64,000 bases of DNA from Nocardia asteroides. Lineage in GTDB: Bacteria; Actinomycetota; Actinomycetes; Mycobacteriales; Mycobacteriaceae. The stretch is taken from contig NZ_CP089214.1 of NCBI RefSeq assembly GCF_021183625.1, positions 2,666,001-2,730,000 of the forward strand, given 5' to 3'. Under the pieces are notes generated by a model. That model saw only the letters and a program-made list of their open reading frames with translations. It searched no databases and had not been told where the DNA came from. Of this stretch, positions 21,537-30,063 are shown in pieces (positions within the stretch are counted from its first letter, which is position 1; each line of letters starts with the position of its first letter). Both the position numbers and the translations under genes were made by a program.

Positions 21537-23279
21537 ATGCTGGCCAACGGTGAGGTGTTCGCCGGCTACGTCATCGAACGGCAGCTCGGCCGCGGTGGCA
21601 TGGGCTCGGTCTACCTGGCGAAGCATCCGCGGCTGCCGCGGATGACCGCGCTGAAGTTGCTGAACCGCGAGATGTTCTTCGACAAGGAGGTGCGGGCGCG
21701 GTTCGAGCGGGAGGCGGACCTGGTCGCCCGGCTGGACCACCCGAACATCGTCACGGTGTACGACCGCGGCATCGAGGAAGAACAGCTGTGGATCTCGATG
21801 CAGTACGTCGACGGCATCGACGCGGCCTCGGTGGAGCCGCAGACGCTGCCCCCCGAGCGCGCGGTGCAGATCATCAAGGAGACCGCCGACGCGCTGGACT
21901 ACGCGCACGGCATGGGCGTGCTGCACCGCGACGTGAAGCCGGCCAACATCCTGCTCGCCCGCTCCACCGCGGGCCGCGGCGAGCGGGTGTATCTGACCGA
22001 CTTCGGCATCGCCCGGCTGCGGGACGACACCGGCCACCTCACCCAGACCGGCACCTTCACCGCCACCCTCGCCTACGCCTCCCCGGAGCAGCTCACCGGC
22101 GCCACCCTCGACCACCGCTCGGACCAGTACTCGCTGGCCTGCACGCTGTTCTGGCTCTTCACCGGTAGCGGGCCGTTCGCGGCCACCAATCCGGCGCAGG
22201 TGATCCAGGGCCACCTGCAGTCCGCGCCGCCCGCGCTGAGCAGCGCCCGCCCCGGGCTCTCCTACGCGCTGGACGGCGTGCTGGCCAAGGCGATGGCGAA
22301 GCGCCCGGACGACCGCTTCGAGTCCTGCTCCGCCTTCGCCGCCGCCGCGCAGCACGCGCTGAGCAACCCGAGCACGCCGTCGCTGCCGCTGGTGGGCGGG
22401 CCGGTGCCGCACCCGCAGAGCACCGGGCCGCGCCCGGTCACCGGGAACCAGATGAGCGGCGCCCCGATGACCGGCGCGCCGTACCCCACCCAGCACAACC
22501 CGTACGCCAGTGGCGCCGCCCCGCTCACCGCGGGCCCGGCCATGGCGCCGCCGCTCACCGCGCAGAACCCGCAGCAGAGCAACCCCTACACCCACCAGCA
22601 GGCGGTCGGCTACAACCCGGTCCCGCCGCCGCCGAACAACTATCCCCCGTACGGCCCGGCGCAGCAGCAGCAGCCGCCGCGGAAGAACAACACCACGCTG
22701 ATCGTCGGCATCATCGTCGGCGTCGTCGTGCTGCTCGCCGCGGTGATCGGGATCGGTGTGGTGGCGAGCCAGAACTCCGCAGGCAACGGCGGCACCACGA
22801 CGACCACCGCCGCTTCGGGCCCGAAGATCACGCCGTCCGCGGACGCGATCAGCAAGGAGTTCCCGCGCATGGTGCCGGCCTCCAGCGACGAGGAGACCGG
22901 GTACAACAACGCGACCTGCTGGGAGACCGACACCAGCTACACCCCGAGCCCGAACGACGGCGACCCGGAGTTCGGCTCGTGGGCCTGGCAGTGGCGCTGC
23001 TACGGCGGTGGCGACAGCGACGATCCGTTCTACCGGATCTACGCCTACAACTCGGCCGCCGACGTGCAGTCGGTGGTGGCCGGGCTGCCCGCGAACACCA
23101 AGTCGACCGATACCAACGGCGGCAAGCAGTACACGAACTACAAGTACAGCGACAATGGGAACAAGATCATCACGGTGTTCAGCGGCGATCCGGACCGCAG
23201 CCAGTTCCTCATGTTCACCGACGGGTACGGCACACCGGAGGAAGTGCTCAGCTGGTGGCGTTCGGCGCCGTTGAACTGA
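21537..23279 (+). CDS. membrane Ser/Thr protein kinase with conserved outer domain
   Basis: 580 residues. The cytoplasmic kinase domain has GRGGMGSV, MTALKLLN, VLHRDVKPANIL and TDFGIARL. A Pro/Gln-rich linker leads to one membrane helix (about 387-411, LIVGIIVGVVVLLAAVIGIG). An outer domain of about 150 residues follows, starting at FPRMVPA and containing NNATCW, WQWRCYGG, YRIYAYNSAADV and ending VLSWWRSAPLN. Two cysteines in that domain are shared with the next kinase and could form a disulphide. ATG at 21537 has a good RBS; ATG at 21525 is possible. It likely senses an envelope signal. Confidence 0.92.
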   Translation: MLANGEVFAGYVIERQLGRGGMGSVYLAKHPRLPRMTALKLLNREMFFDKEVRARFEREADLVARLDHPNIVTVYDRGIEEEQLWISMQYVDGIDAASVEPQTLPPERAVQIIKETADALDYAHGMGVLHRDVKPANILLARSTAGRGERVYLTDFGIARLRDDTGHLTQTGTFTATLAYASPEQLTGATLDHRSDQYSLACTLFWLFTGSGPFAATNPAQVIQGHLQSAPPALSSARPGLSYALDGVLAKAMAKRPDDRFESCSAFAAAAQHALSNPSTPSLPLVGGPVPHPQSTGPRPVTGNQMSGAPMTGAPYPTQHNPYASGAAPLTAGPAMAPPLTAQNPQQSNPYTHQQAVGYNPVPPPPNNYPPYGPAQQQQPPRKNNTTLIVGIIVGVVVLLAAVIGIGVVASQNSAGNGGTTTTTAASGPKITPSADAISKEFPRMVPASSDEETGYNNATCWETDTSYTPSPNDGDPEFGSWAWQWRCYGGGDSDDPFYRIYAYNSAADVQSVVAGLPANTKSTDTNGGKQYTNYKYSDNGNKIITVFSGDPDRSQFLMFTDGYGTPEEVLSWWRSAPLN

Positions 23280-23283
23280 TGTC

Positions 23284-25305
23284 ATGCTGAGAACCGGCGA
23301 GGTATTCGCCGGGTACACCATCGAACGTCTGCTCGGCCGGGGCGGAATGGGTTCGGTGTACCTGGCCAGGCACCCCAGGCTGCCCCGGCTGACCGCGATG
23401 AAGCTGCTGAACCGGGAGCTCTTCGCGGACGCGGAGATCAGGGCCCGCTTCGAGCGCGAGGCCGATCTGGTCGCCCGGCTCGACCATCCGGGGATCGTGC
23501 CGGTGTACGACCGCGGGGTCGAGGACGAGCAGCTCTGGATCTCCATGCGCTACGTCGACGGCATGGACGCGGCGTCGCTGGAGCTCGGGTCGCTGCCGCC
23601 AGCGCGGGCGGTGCGGATCGTCGCGGAGACGGCGGCGGCGCTGGACTACGCGCACGGCAAGGGTGTGCTGCACCGGGACGTCAAGCCGGCGAACATCATG
23701 ATCGAGCGGGTGAGCGACGGCGCCGAGGAGCGGATCTTCCTCACCGACTTCGGGATCGCCAGGCTGCGCGACGACACCGGGCACCTGACCAGGACCGGCA
23801 CCTTCACCGCCACGCTCGCCTACGCCTCGCCGGAGCAGCTCTCCGGCGCGTCCCTCGACTACCGCTCGGACCAGTACTCGCTCGCCGTGACGCTGTTCCG
23901 GCTGCTCACCGGTACGGTGCCGTTCGAGGCGAGCAATCCCGTCGCGGTGATCCACGGGCATCTCAACGACGCGCCGCCGCTGGTGAGCAGGGTGCGCCCC
24001 GGGCTGCCCGCGGCGCTGGACGCCGTGCTGCTGCGGGCCATGGCGAAGCACCCCGGTGATCGCTTCGCGAGCTGCGCCGAGTTCGCGGCGGCCGCGCGGC
24101 ACGCACTCGCCGGGGTCGCGAGCGGGCCGCACGCCGTTCCGGGGTCCGGTGCGACGCCGTCGGCGGCAACGGGATTCCCCGGCGTTCCGCCCGGGGCCGG
24201 GTACGGGTCGAGCGGGCCCGGGATGCCCGCAGGCGGGTACGGCACCCCCGCGAGCGGGTACGAGGTGGCGGGCGGGTCCGGCTACGGCACCCCCGCGGGC
24301 GGGTACGGATCCGGCACTCCCGCGACCGGGTACGGACCCGGCACCCCCGCGAGCGGGTACGAACACGGCACTCCCGCGACCGGGTACGGACCCGGCACCC
24401 CCGCGAGCGGGTACGGAGCAGCCGGTTCCGGCTACGGCACGCCCGCGGGCGGGTACGGCACGCCCGGCGGCCCGTCCGCTCCGGGCCACCCGATGCACGC
24501 GGGCCCGTATTCCGCACCGGGCCACCCGAGTCGGCACAGCCCGACGAACTACGCCGGGCACGGCGCCGCCCTCCACAACGGCGGCCGGGGCGGCAAACCG
24601 CCGGGCCGCTACCGCGGGCTCGCGGGCGCGGGCGTCGGCGCCCTGCTCGCGGCCGCGCTGATCGCCGGCATCGCCTTCGTCGGCGCGGACCGCGGCTCGG
24701 ACGGCCCCGCCGCCGCCCCGACCCGCACCGCCCTGCCGACCACCACCGACGAAGAGCCGCAGGACATCGCGGACGAGACCACCACCCGCAGGCCGACGAC
24801 CACGACGACGGCCGCGAGCGACGAGCAGGCGATGATCGATGGCCTCGCCGCACTGCACGCCGGCTTCCCCCGCATGGTCCCGGACGCCGACTCCGACGAC
24901 ATCGTCTTCAGCGACCCCGGCTGGAACGGCGCGACCTGCTTCGGCAAGGACCGCGCGGACGGCTCGGGGCTGGACGCGACCGGGCCGGATTTCGGTGCGT
25001 GGACCGCCGTCTGGTACTGCTTCGGCGGCCAGAACAAGGCCAGCTACGAGTTCTACGCCTACGCCGACCCGGCGGCGGCCGCCGCGGCGGTGGCGGCGCT
25101 GCCCACCGGCACCAGGCAGAGCGACACCAATGACGGGCGGTCCTACAGCAATATCGTGCTGGAGGGCTTCTCGTCGCTGCGGCCGCGCATGGTCACGGAG
25201 TTCTCCGATGATTCCGAGCGCTCGCGGTTCGTGCTGCACAGCATCGGATTCATCGCCACGCGTACGGAATTCATGAACTGGTGGAGCACCGCGCCATTGC
25301 GGTGA
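23284..25305 (+). CDS. membrane Ser/Thr protein kinase, paralogue of preceding gene
   Basis: 673 residues, starting 4 bp after the previous stop, so co-transcribed. The kinase domain has GRGGMGSVYL, LTAMKLLN, VLHRDVKPANIM and TDFGIARL. The linker holds 9-residue repeats GTPASGYGP/GTPATGYGP (27-bp units near 24250-24460). The membrane helix is at about 445-468. The outer domain again has FPRMVP, NGATCF, VWYCFGG, YEFYAYADP and ends FMNWWSTAPLR. It matches the outer domain of the upstream kinase in layout and Cys positions. A gene duplication followed by linker divergence is the simple reading. Confidence 0.92.
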   Translation: MLRTGEVFAGYTIERLLGRGGMGSVYLARHPRLPRLTAMKLLNRELFADAEIRARFEREADLVARLDHPGIVPVYDRGVEDEQLWISMRYVDGMDAASLELGSLPPARAVRIVAETAAALDYAHGKGVLHRDVKPANIMIERVSDGAEERIFLTDFGIARLRDDTGHLTRTGTFTATLAYASPEQLSGASLDYRSDQYSLAVTLFRLLTGTVPFEASNPVAVIHGHLNDAPPLVSRVRPGLPAALDAVLLRAMAKHPGDRFASCAEFAAAARHALAGVASGPHAVPGSGATPSAATGFPGVPPGAGYGSSGPGMPAGGYGTPASGYEVAGGSGYGTPAGGYGSGTPATGYGPGTPASGYEHGTPATGYGPGTPASGYGAAGSGYGTPAGGYGTPGGPSAPGHPMHAGPYSAPGHPSRHSPTNYAGHGAALHNGGRGGKPPGRYRGLAGAGVGALLAAALIAGIAFVGADRGSDGPAAAPTRTALPTTTDEEPQDIADETTTRRPTTTTTAASDEQAMIDGLAALHAGFPRMVPDADSDDIVFSDPGWNGATCFGKDRADGSGLDATGPDFGAWTAVWYCFGGQNKASYEFYAYADPAAAAAAVAALPTGTRQSDTNDGRSYSNIVLEGFSSLRPRMVTEFSDDSERSRFVLHSIGFIATRTEFMNWWSTAPLR

Positions 25306-25324
25306 ACCGTCCTTTCCGGACGGT
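25306..25324. terminator. bidirectional terminator
   Basis: ACCGTCC (25306-25312), loop TTTCC, GGACGGT (25318-25324) directly follows the kinase stop and faces a convergent gene. Confidence 0.65.
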
Positions 25325-25335
25325 AGTTCCGATCG

Positions 25336-25719
25336 TCAGAAATCCGGTTCCCGGACGACGCTGTCCGAGCGCAGTTTCAGCAGGATCAGCCCGGCCGTGC
25401 AGGCCAGGATGAGGCCGGCCACGGTGATCTCGACATGCAGTCCAGCGATGCCGAGTACCGCACCGACGAGGCCACCGACGAAGAACAGCCAGCCGAGGCC
25501 ACGCGCGAGCGTGGTGGCAGGGGTGCGTTCGCGGGGGGCCGTCGCGTAGGGCGGCACCGATTCCCCGGTGCCCGTGCCGTCCGGATCGGCGGCTGCCGAT
25601 TCGGTCGCGATGGATGTGGATTCGCCGGCGGCGGAGTCCGGTACCGCGGATATCGCGGTGACCGATTCGGCGCCGTTGGACGAGGCATCCAGCGGAATGG
25701 CCGAGTAAGCTCCCATCAT
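25336..25719 (-). CDS. small membrane protein, unknown
   Basis: 127 residues. The first 75 or so are Ser/Ala/Glu-rich and probably disordered (SAAGESTSIATESAA). Then follow two membrane helices, GLGWLFFVGGLVGAVLGIAGL and ITVAGLILACTAGLILL, with a short charged end. GAGGAG precedes a double ATG (25719 or 25716). It is not recognised. It lies convergent to the kinase pair, and its cytosolic Ser/Thr-rich tail could be a kinase target, but that is speculation. Confidence 0.7.
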   Translation of the reverse strand: MMGAYSAIPLDASSNGAESVTAISAVPDSAAGESTSIATESAAADPDGTGTGESVPPYATAPRERTPATTLARGLGWLFFVGGLVGAVLGIAGLHVEITVAGLILACTAGLILLKLRSDSVVREPDF

Positions 25720-26019
25720 CTACTCCTCGTTGACGCCGATCAGAGAACAATCCGACGCCGGAAGTCGCTGTGCGCGACGACCGTTCACGTCTCTCATGTG
25801 GTTACAGGCGTCTCACGCGTAACTTCGATCACGCTACGACCACACTCGGCTGTTCTACTACGACACGTGCCCTCGACACGCCTCCGATACCATTTCGATA
25901 TCTGAAATGCTAGCGTTTAGTTTTGTGTTTCTGTCCCGGGGGTGCCGCCGCTCACCTGGCTCCGCCCACCGGCCTCGTTTAGGGTGAGGCCATCCGATCC
26001 AGCTACAGGAGCGTCACCG
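25720..26019. other. intergenic region between divergent genes, AT-richer
   Basis: 300 bp with clearly more A/T than its neighbours. It contains the inverted repeats GTTAC-N13-GTAAC (25801-25823) and CATTTC-N7-GAAATG (25891-25909). A TAGGGT -10 box at 25980-25985 serves the rightward gene, and AGGAG lies before ATG 26020. The inverted repeats are candidate operators. No gene is seen. Confidence 0.45.
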
Positions 26020-26499
26020 ATGGAGAGCAGCAGAGCCAGGATCGCCGGTCCCGCGGTCGCGGCAGGCGCGGTCTCGGTCGGGCTGGTGCTGATCGGCATG
26101 TTCGGCATCGAGCGCGAGGACACCTACGTCGCCCCGCCGCCGCTGAAGTCGGATCCGTACGCGGGCGCGCCGATGCGCGACGACGGCGGCGAGACCGGCA
26201 GCGGCGTCCCGCGAATCACCATCCCGCCCTCGCCGAGCTGGCAGATCGCCCCCGCCGGGCCGCCGCGCCGCCCGGCCGGGTACACCCTCGTCGTCGACCC
26301 GTCGGCCGACCCGTCCGATGACCCGTCGGCCACCGAGTCCGCCACCAGGACCCGGACCCCGACCACCCGCCCCCGCGAGGCCGAGCCGACCACCACGCGC
26401 ACCCGCACGCTCACCCTGGAGCCGAGCACACCGGCCGGCGAGGAGCCGTCCTCGGAGCTCGTCGAGGACGAGCCGTACGGCACCGAGAGCACGGAGTGA
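26020..26499 (+). CDS. single-pass membrane/secreted Pro-Thr-rich protein
   Basis: 159 residues. A basic N-terminus is followed by one hydrophobic helix (VAAGAVSVGLVLIGMFGI), then a low-complexity Asp/Pro/Ser/Thr/Arg-rich outer segment (SADPSDDPSATES, TRTRTPTTRP, EEPSSELVEDE). It looks like an anchored extracytoplasmic linker with no folded domain. AGGAG lies 9 nt upstream of the ATG. Function unknown. Confidence 0.65.
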   Translation: MESSRARIAGPAVAAGAVSVGLVLIGMFGIEREDTYVAPPPLKSDPYAGAPMRDDGGETGSGVPRITIPPSPSWQIAPAGPPRRPAGYTLVVDPSADPSDDPSATESATRTRTPTTRPREAEPTTTRTRTLTLEPSTPAGEEPSSELVEDEPYGTESTE

Positions 26500-26520
26500 T
26501 CAACGCCACGTGACGGCAGC

Positions 26521-26548
26521 GGGCGACGGGCCCGGAGGCCCGCCGCCC
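26521..26548. terminator. bidirectional terminator
   Basis: A 12-bp stem (26521-26532 with 26537-26548, one mismatch) has a CGGA loop. It is placed between two convergent genes. Confidence 0.65.
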
Positions 26549-26564
26549 GCGTCCGGACACCGGT

Positions 26565-27692
26565 CTAGAGCTCGACCAGCGTGTGGTCGGCCACCCGGTC
26601 GCCGAGCACCCGCAGGTGCTCGAGCGTGCCGCCGAGCGTCCGCTCGATGGCGGTGAGCCGCGCGACGTAGTGGCTCACCGGGTACTCGGTGGTCACGCCG
26701 ATGCCGCCGTGCATCTGCACCGCCTCCTGCCCGACGTGCCTGGCCGAGCGGGCGATCCGCAGCCGCGAGCGGGACGCGATCACCGGGTCCTCCGAGCCGT
26801 CGGCGAGCGCGGCGGTGAGGTACAGGCTCATGCTGCGCGCCAGCTCCAGCGAGACGTACATGTTCGCGGCGCGCTGGGTCAGCGTCTGGAACTTCGAGAG
26901 CGTGACGCCGAACTGCTTCCTGGTGCGCAGGTACTCGCTGGTCAGCCGCAGTGCCTCGGCCATCGCGCCGATGGCCTCGGCGCTCAGCGCGGCGTGCGCC
27001 CGCAGCTCGGCGGCCGCGATGGCCGCGCTGGCGTCGGTCGCCGTGCCGAGCAGCTCCGCCCGCGCGCCGTCCAGGACCAACTGGGCGCCGCGGCGCTCGT
27101 CGAGCGTGCGGTACGGGGTGCGCCGCACGCCCGCGCCCGCCGGGTCGATCAGGAACAGCCCGGTGCCGCCCTCCGGCAGCGCCGCGCTGACCACGATGCG
27201 GTCCGCGCTGTCGCCGTGCGGCACCGGGTTCTTGGTGCCGGAGAGGCGGTAGCCGTCGCCGTCCGCGGTCGCGGTGGTGCCGAGCTCCAGGTCGGGCCAG
27301 CGCGAGCCGGGCTCGGCGTGCGCGAAGGCGAGCAGCAGGCTGCCAGCGGCCACCTCGGGCAGGATCGCCTGCCGCTGCTCGGCGGTGCCGGCGAGGGTGA
27401 TCAGCGCGCCGGGCACGATCACCGCGTCCAGCAGCGGCTCGGGGGCCAGCCTGCGGCCCACCTCCTCCAGGACCAGCATGGCCTCGACGGGCCCCGCCTC
27501 GACGCCGCCGTCCTCCTCGGAGAAGGTGAGCCCGAGCACGCCGAGCTCGGCCAGCCTGCCCCAGACGTCCCGGCTCCAGCCGAGGTCGGTCTCGACGACC
27601 TTCAGCCGCGACTCCGCGGTGTAGTTCTTGGCGAGCAGGTCGCGCACGGTGTCGCGGAGCAGCGCCTGCTCTTCGGTGAGCTCGAAATCCAT
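26565..27692 (-). CDS. acyl-CoA dehydrogenase, subunit 1 of a pair
   Basis: 375 residues. It starts MDFELTEEQALLRDTVRDLLAK. It has an FAD-binding middle domain (LAFAHAEPGSRW, GTKNPVPHGDSADRIVVSA) and a C-terminal helical domain (EYLRTRKQFGVTLSKFQTL, VQMHGGIGVTTEYPVSHY). It is the downstream partner of another dehydrogenase gene 10 bp away. In mycobacteria such FadE pairs form alpha2beta2 enzymes for steroid or branched acyl-CoA substrates. It probably oxidises an acyl-CoA together with the neighbour. Confidence 0.92.
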   Translation of the reverse strand: MDFELTEEQALLRDTVRDLLAKNYTAESRLKVVETDLGWSRDVWGRLAELGVLGLTFSEEDGGVEAGPVEAMLVLEEVGRRLAPEPLLDAVIVPGALITLAGTAEQRQAILPEVAAGSLLLAFAHAEPGSRWPDLELGTTATADGDGYRLSGTKNPVPHGDSADRIVVSAALPEGGTGLFLIDPAGAGVRRTPYRTLDERRGAQLVLDGARAELLGTATDASAAIAAAELRAHAALSAEAIGAMAEALRLTSEYLRTRKQFGVTLSKFQTLTQRAANMYVSLELARSMSLYLTAALADGSEDPVIASRSRLRIARSARHVGQEAVQMHGGIGVTTEYPVSHYVARLTAIERTLGGTLEHLRVLGDRVADHTLVEL

Positions 27693-27702
27693 GGCTCGCC
27701 CC

Positions 27703-28875
27703 TCACAGTCCGAGGATCGTGGAGGCGATGATGGTGCGCTGCACCTCGCTGGAGCCTCCGTAGATGGTGGTCTTGCGGTAGTTCAGGTAAGCCGGGCCGC
27801 TGCGCTGCGCCCACTCGGGCGAGGCGATGTCACCGGCGCCGACCGGGAGGCCGTCCGGGCCCGCGACGTCGAGCAGCAGCTCGGTCACCTCCTGCTGCAG
27901 CTCCGAGCCGCGCAGCTTGAGCACCGACGAGGCCGGGTTCGGCTTGCCCTCCTCGGAGTGCGAGACCACGCGCAGCTGGGTCAGCTCCAGCGCGAGCAGC
28001 TCGTTCTCCAGCTCGGCGATCCTGGCCGCGAAGATCGGGTCGGTGAGCAGCGTGCCCGAGCCGGACTTCGTCTGCGCCGCGAACTCCTTGGCCACCGCCA
28101 GCTTGACCTTGCTGCGGCCGACCGCGGTGATGCTGGTGCGCTCGTTGCCGAGCAGGAACTTGGCGTAGGTCCAGCCCATGTTCTCCTCGCCGACCAGCTG
28201 GTCGGCGGGCACCCGGACGTTCTCGAAGAACACCTCGTTCACCTCGTGGCCGCCGTCGATCAGCTTGATCGGGCGGATGGTGACGCCGGGGCTCTTGACG
28301 TCGAAGAGCAGGAACGAGATGCCCGCCTGCTTCTTCGGGGCGTTCGGGTCGGTGCGGACCAGGCAGAAGATCCAGTCGGCGTACTGGGCCAGGGTGGTCC
28401 AGATCTTCTGGCCGTTGACGATGTAGGAGTCGCCGTCGCGCACCGCGGTGGTGCGCAGCGACGCGAGGTCCGAGCCGGCGTCCGGCTCGGAGAAGCCCTG
28501 GCACCACCAGATGTCGAGCGCGGCGGTGGGCGGCAGGAAGCGCTCCTTGATCTCCTGCGAGCCGAACTGCGCGATCACCGGGCCGACCATCTGGGCGTTG
28601 AAGGTGAGCGGCTCGGGGACCGAGGCCAGCTGCATCTCGTCCTGCCAGATGTGCCGCTGCATCGGGGTCCAGTCCTTGCCACCCCATTCGACGGGCCAGT
28701 TCGGCACCGCGAGGCCGTTGTCGTTCAGCAACTTGTGCGTGGTCACGACGTCCGCGCGGGAGATCTCCCGCCCGTACTTGACCCGCTCCCGAATCTCCTC
28801 GGGGATCTGCGTCCGGTAGAACGTGCGCAGCTCGTCGCGGAAGGCAACCTCATCGGAGGACAGGGATATTTTCAT
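27703..28875 (-). CDS. acyl-CoA dehydrogenase, subunit 2 of a pair
   Basis: 390 residues with GGGAG upstream of the ATG. Seen are WWCQGFSEPDAGSDLASL, VNGQKIWTTLAQYADW, and a C-terminal IYGGSSEVQRTI block. In medium-chain enzymes the last block reads YEGTSxIQR and its Glu is the catalytic base; here that position is Gly. Either the base lies elsewhere or only one subunit of the heteromer is catalytic, as known for FadE pairs in steroid degradation. It is the first gene of the two-gene operon. A TAGGGT box on the minus strand near 28915 is the likely promoter. Confidence 0.93.
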   Translation of the reverse strand: MKISLSSDEVAFRDELRTFYRTQIPEEIRERVKYGREISRADVVTTHKLLNDNGLAVPNWPVEWGGKDWTPMQRHIWQDEMQLASVPEPLTFNAQMVGPVIAQFGSQEIKERFLPPTAALDIWWCQGFSEPDAGSDLASLRTTAVRDGDSYIVNGQKIWTTLAQYADWIFCLVRTDPNAPKKQAGISFLLFDVKSPGVTIRPIKLIDGGHEVNEVFFENVRVPADQLVGEENMGWTYAKFLLGNERTSITAVGRSKVKLAVAKEFAAQTKSGSGTLLTDPIFAARIAELENELLALELTQLRVVSHSEEGKPNPASSVLKLRGSELQQEVTELLLDVAGPDGLPVGAGDIASPEWAQRSGPAYLNYRKTTIYGGSSEVQRTIIASTILGL

Positions 28876-29058
28876 ACAAGGCTCCCGTTGTGTCTCGTTT
28901 CATCCGACTCGAACCCTACCCCCCGGTAATACACCGAGTCGATTGGATCACACGAGGTGCGGGCGATATCGCGGTTTGCGGTGCGGAGCGGCCCGGTGGA
29001 AACCAGGCCCACCTGGTACGTTGCTGGCGAAACAGGAGCCGCATCGAGGAGTGTTCGA
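28876..29058. promoter_or_regulatory. divergent promoter region with 10-bp palindrome
   Basis: GCGATATCGC (28963-28972) is a perfect palindrome midway between the acyl-CoA dehydrogenase pair and the secreted-protein gene. TACGTT at 29017-29022 is a rightward -10 candidate, and GAGGAG at 29046-29051 is the RBS of the secreted protein. Confidence 0.4.
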
Positions 29059-29817
29059 GTGAAGCGCAAGTCCACCGCACGGATCGCCGCGACGGCGGCG
29101 TCGCTCGGCATGACGCTCACCCTCGCCGGAGTGCTCGCCGGCGGGGCGACCGCCGACACCGAGGCGACGGTGCGCGACCGGATCGCCGAACTCACCGCGG
29201 CGGCGGGCGAGGACGCGAGCGCCAGGGCGGGCGTCGGCGCCCTGCGCGACTACACCGAGCTGGTCGACGTGGCCGCGCTGCGCGACATCGCCAGTAACTT
29301 CACCCCGTTCGCCTACGCCGCGCCGACCTTCGGCTGCGGCAGCAACGGCCCGATCACCACGATCATCGCGGCCGGGGTGACCGACGGCACCCAGGCCAAC
29401 TCGGCAGGCGCCGACCTGCACCCCGGCCAGCTGCGGTTCACCGCCTCCCCCGCGCACTCGGGCGCGCCGCTCGCCTCCGGACTCGCCGTCGCCTGGGTGA
29501 ACGTGAACACCGGCGTCAGCGGGATGGATCCGCTGGACGACCACACCGAGCTGAACCTGCCCACGCTGTCCAAGACGGTGAACAGCGGCCCCGGCACGGT
29601 GGTGGCCTCGATGTGGGGTGTCATCGACTACCCCGGCGCGCACTGCGTGATGACGCCGACGGTCGGCGCCTTCGTCGTGCCCGACGTGCCTGCTCCGCCC
29701 GCCCCGGCCCCGGCCCCGGCTCCCGCCCCGGCCCCGCAGCCCGCGCCCGAACCCGCGCCCGCGCCGCCCGGCATCCCGGTGCCGGAGCTTCCGGTCATCC
29801 CGCTGCCCACTTTCTGA
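29059..29817 (+). CDS. secreted protein with Ala-Pro repeat tail
   Basis: 252 residues from GTG at 29059. There is a signal peptide (KRKSTARIAATAASLGMTLTL, AGVLAGGATA). A folded region has FGCGSNGPITTIIAAGVTDG, LRFTASPAHSG, LAVAWVNVNTG and ALCVMTP-like segments with two Cys. An (AP)n-rich tail (PAPAPAPAPQPAPEPAPAP) ends VIPLPTF. Such tails are common in proteins that cross or bind the mycolate wall. The family is recognisable as a mycobacteriales secreted hypothetical; function unknown. Confidence 0.75.
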   Translation: MKRKSTARIAATAASLGMTLTLAGVLAGGATADTEATVRDRIAELTAAAGEDASARAGVGALRDYTELVDVAALRDIASNFTPFAYAAPTFGCGSNGPITTIIAAGVTDGTQANSAGADLHPGQLRFTASPAHSGAPLASGLAVAWVNVNTGVSGMDPLDDHTELNLPTLSKTVNSGPGTVVASMWGVIDYPGAHCVMTPTVGAFVVPDVPAPPAPAPAPAPAPAPQPAPEPAPAPPGIPVPELPVIPLPTF

Positions 29818-29862
29818 GCGCGCCGAGCCGTCCTCGGCTCCCCGCGCTGCCGACCCGGGCCA

Positions 29863-30063
29863 CTCGCCCGGGGTGAGAGCCGGGATTACTCGCCCGGGGC
29901 CACCCGCCCGGGGTGAGCCGGGGTTACCCGCCCGGGATTACTCGCCCGGGGCCACCCGCCCGGGGTGAGCCGGGGTTACCCGCCCGGGGTTACTCGCCCG
30001 GGGTGAGCCGGGGTTACTCGCCCGGGGTGAGCCGGGGTTACTCGCCCGGGGTTACCCGCCCGG
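29863..30063. repeat. minisatellite of CCCGGG-containing units
   Basis: A perfect 52-bp tandem duplication (29885-29936 and 29937-29988) is followed by 24-bp units, TTACTCGCCCGGGGTGAG plus CCGGGG, at 29990-30013 and 30014-30037. Partial units then run into the stop codon of the leftward gene. The unit contains the reverse complement of that gene's end (CCGGGCGGGTAA), so the array seems to have grown from it. Confidence 0.9.

Noticed and set aside
29863..30063. CRISPR-like array
   Set aside because: The repeats are contiguous with no unique spacers, the units vary in length, and there are no cas genes nearby.
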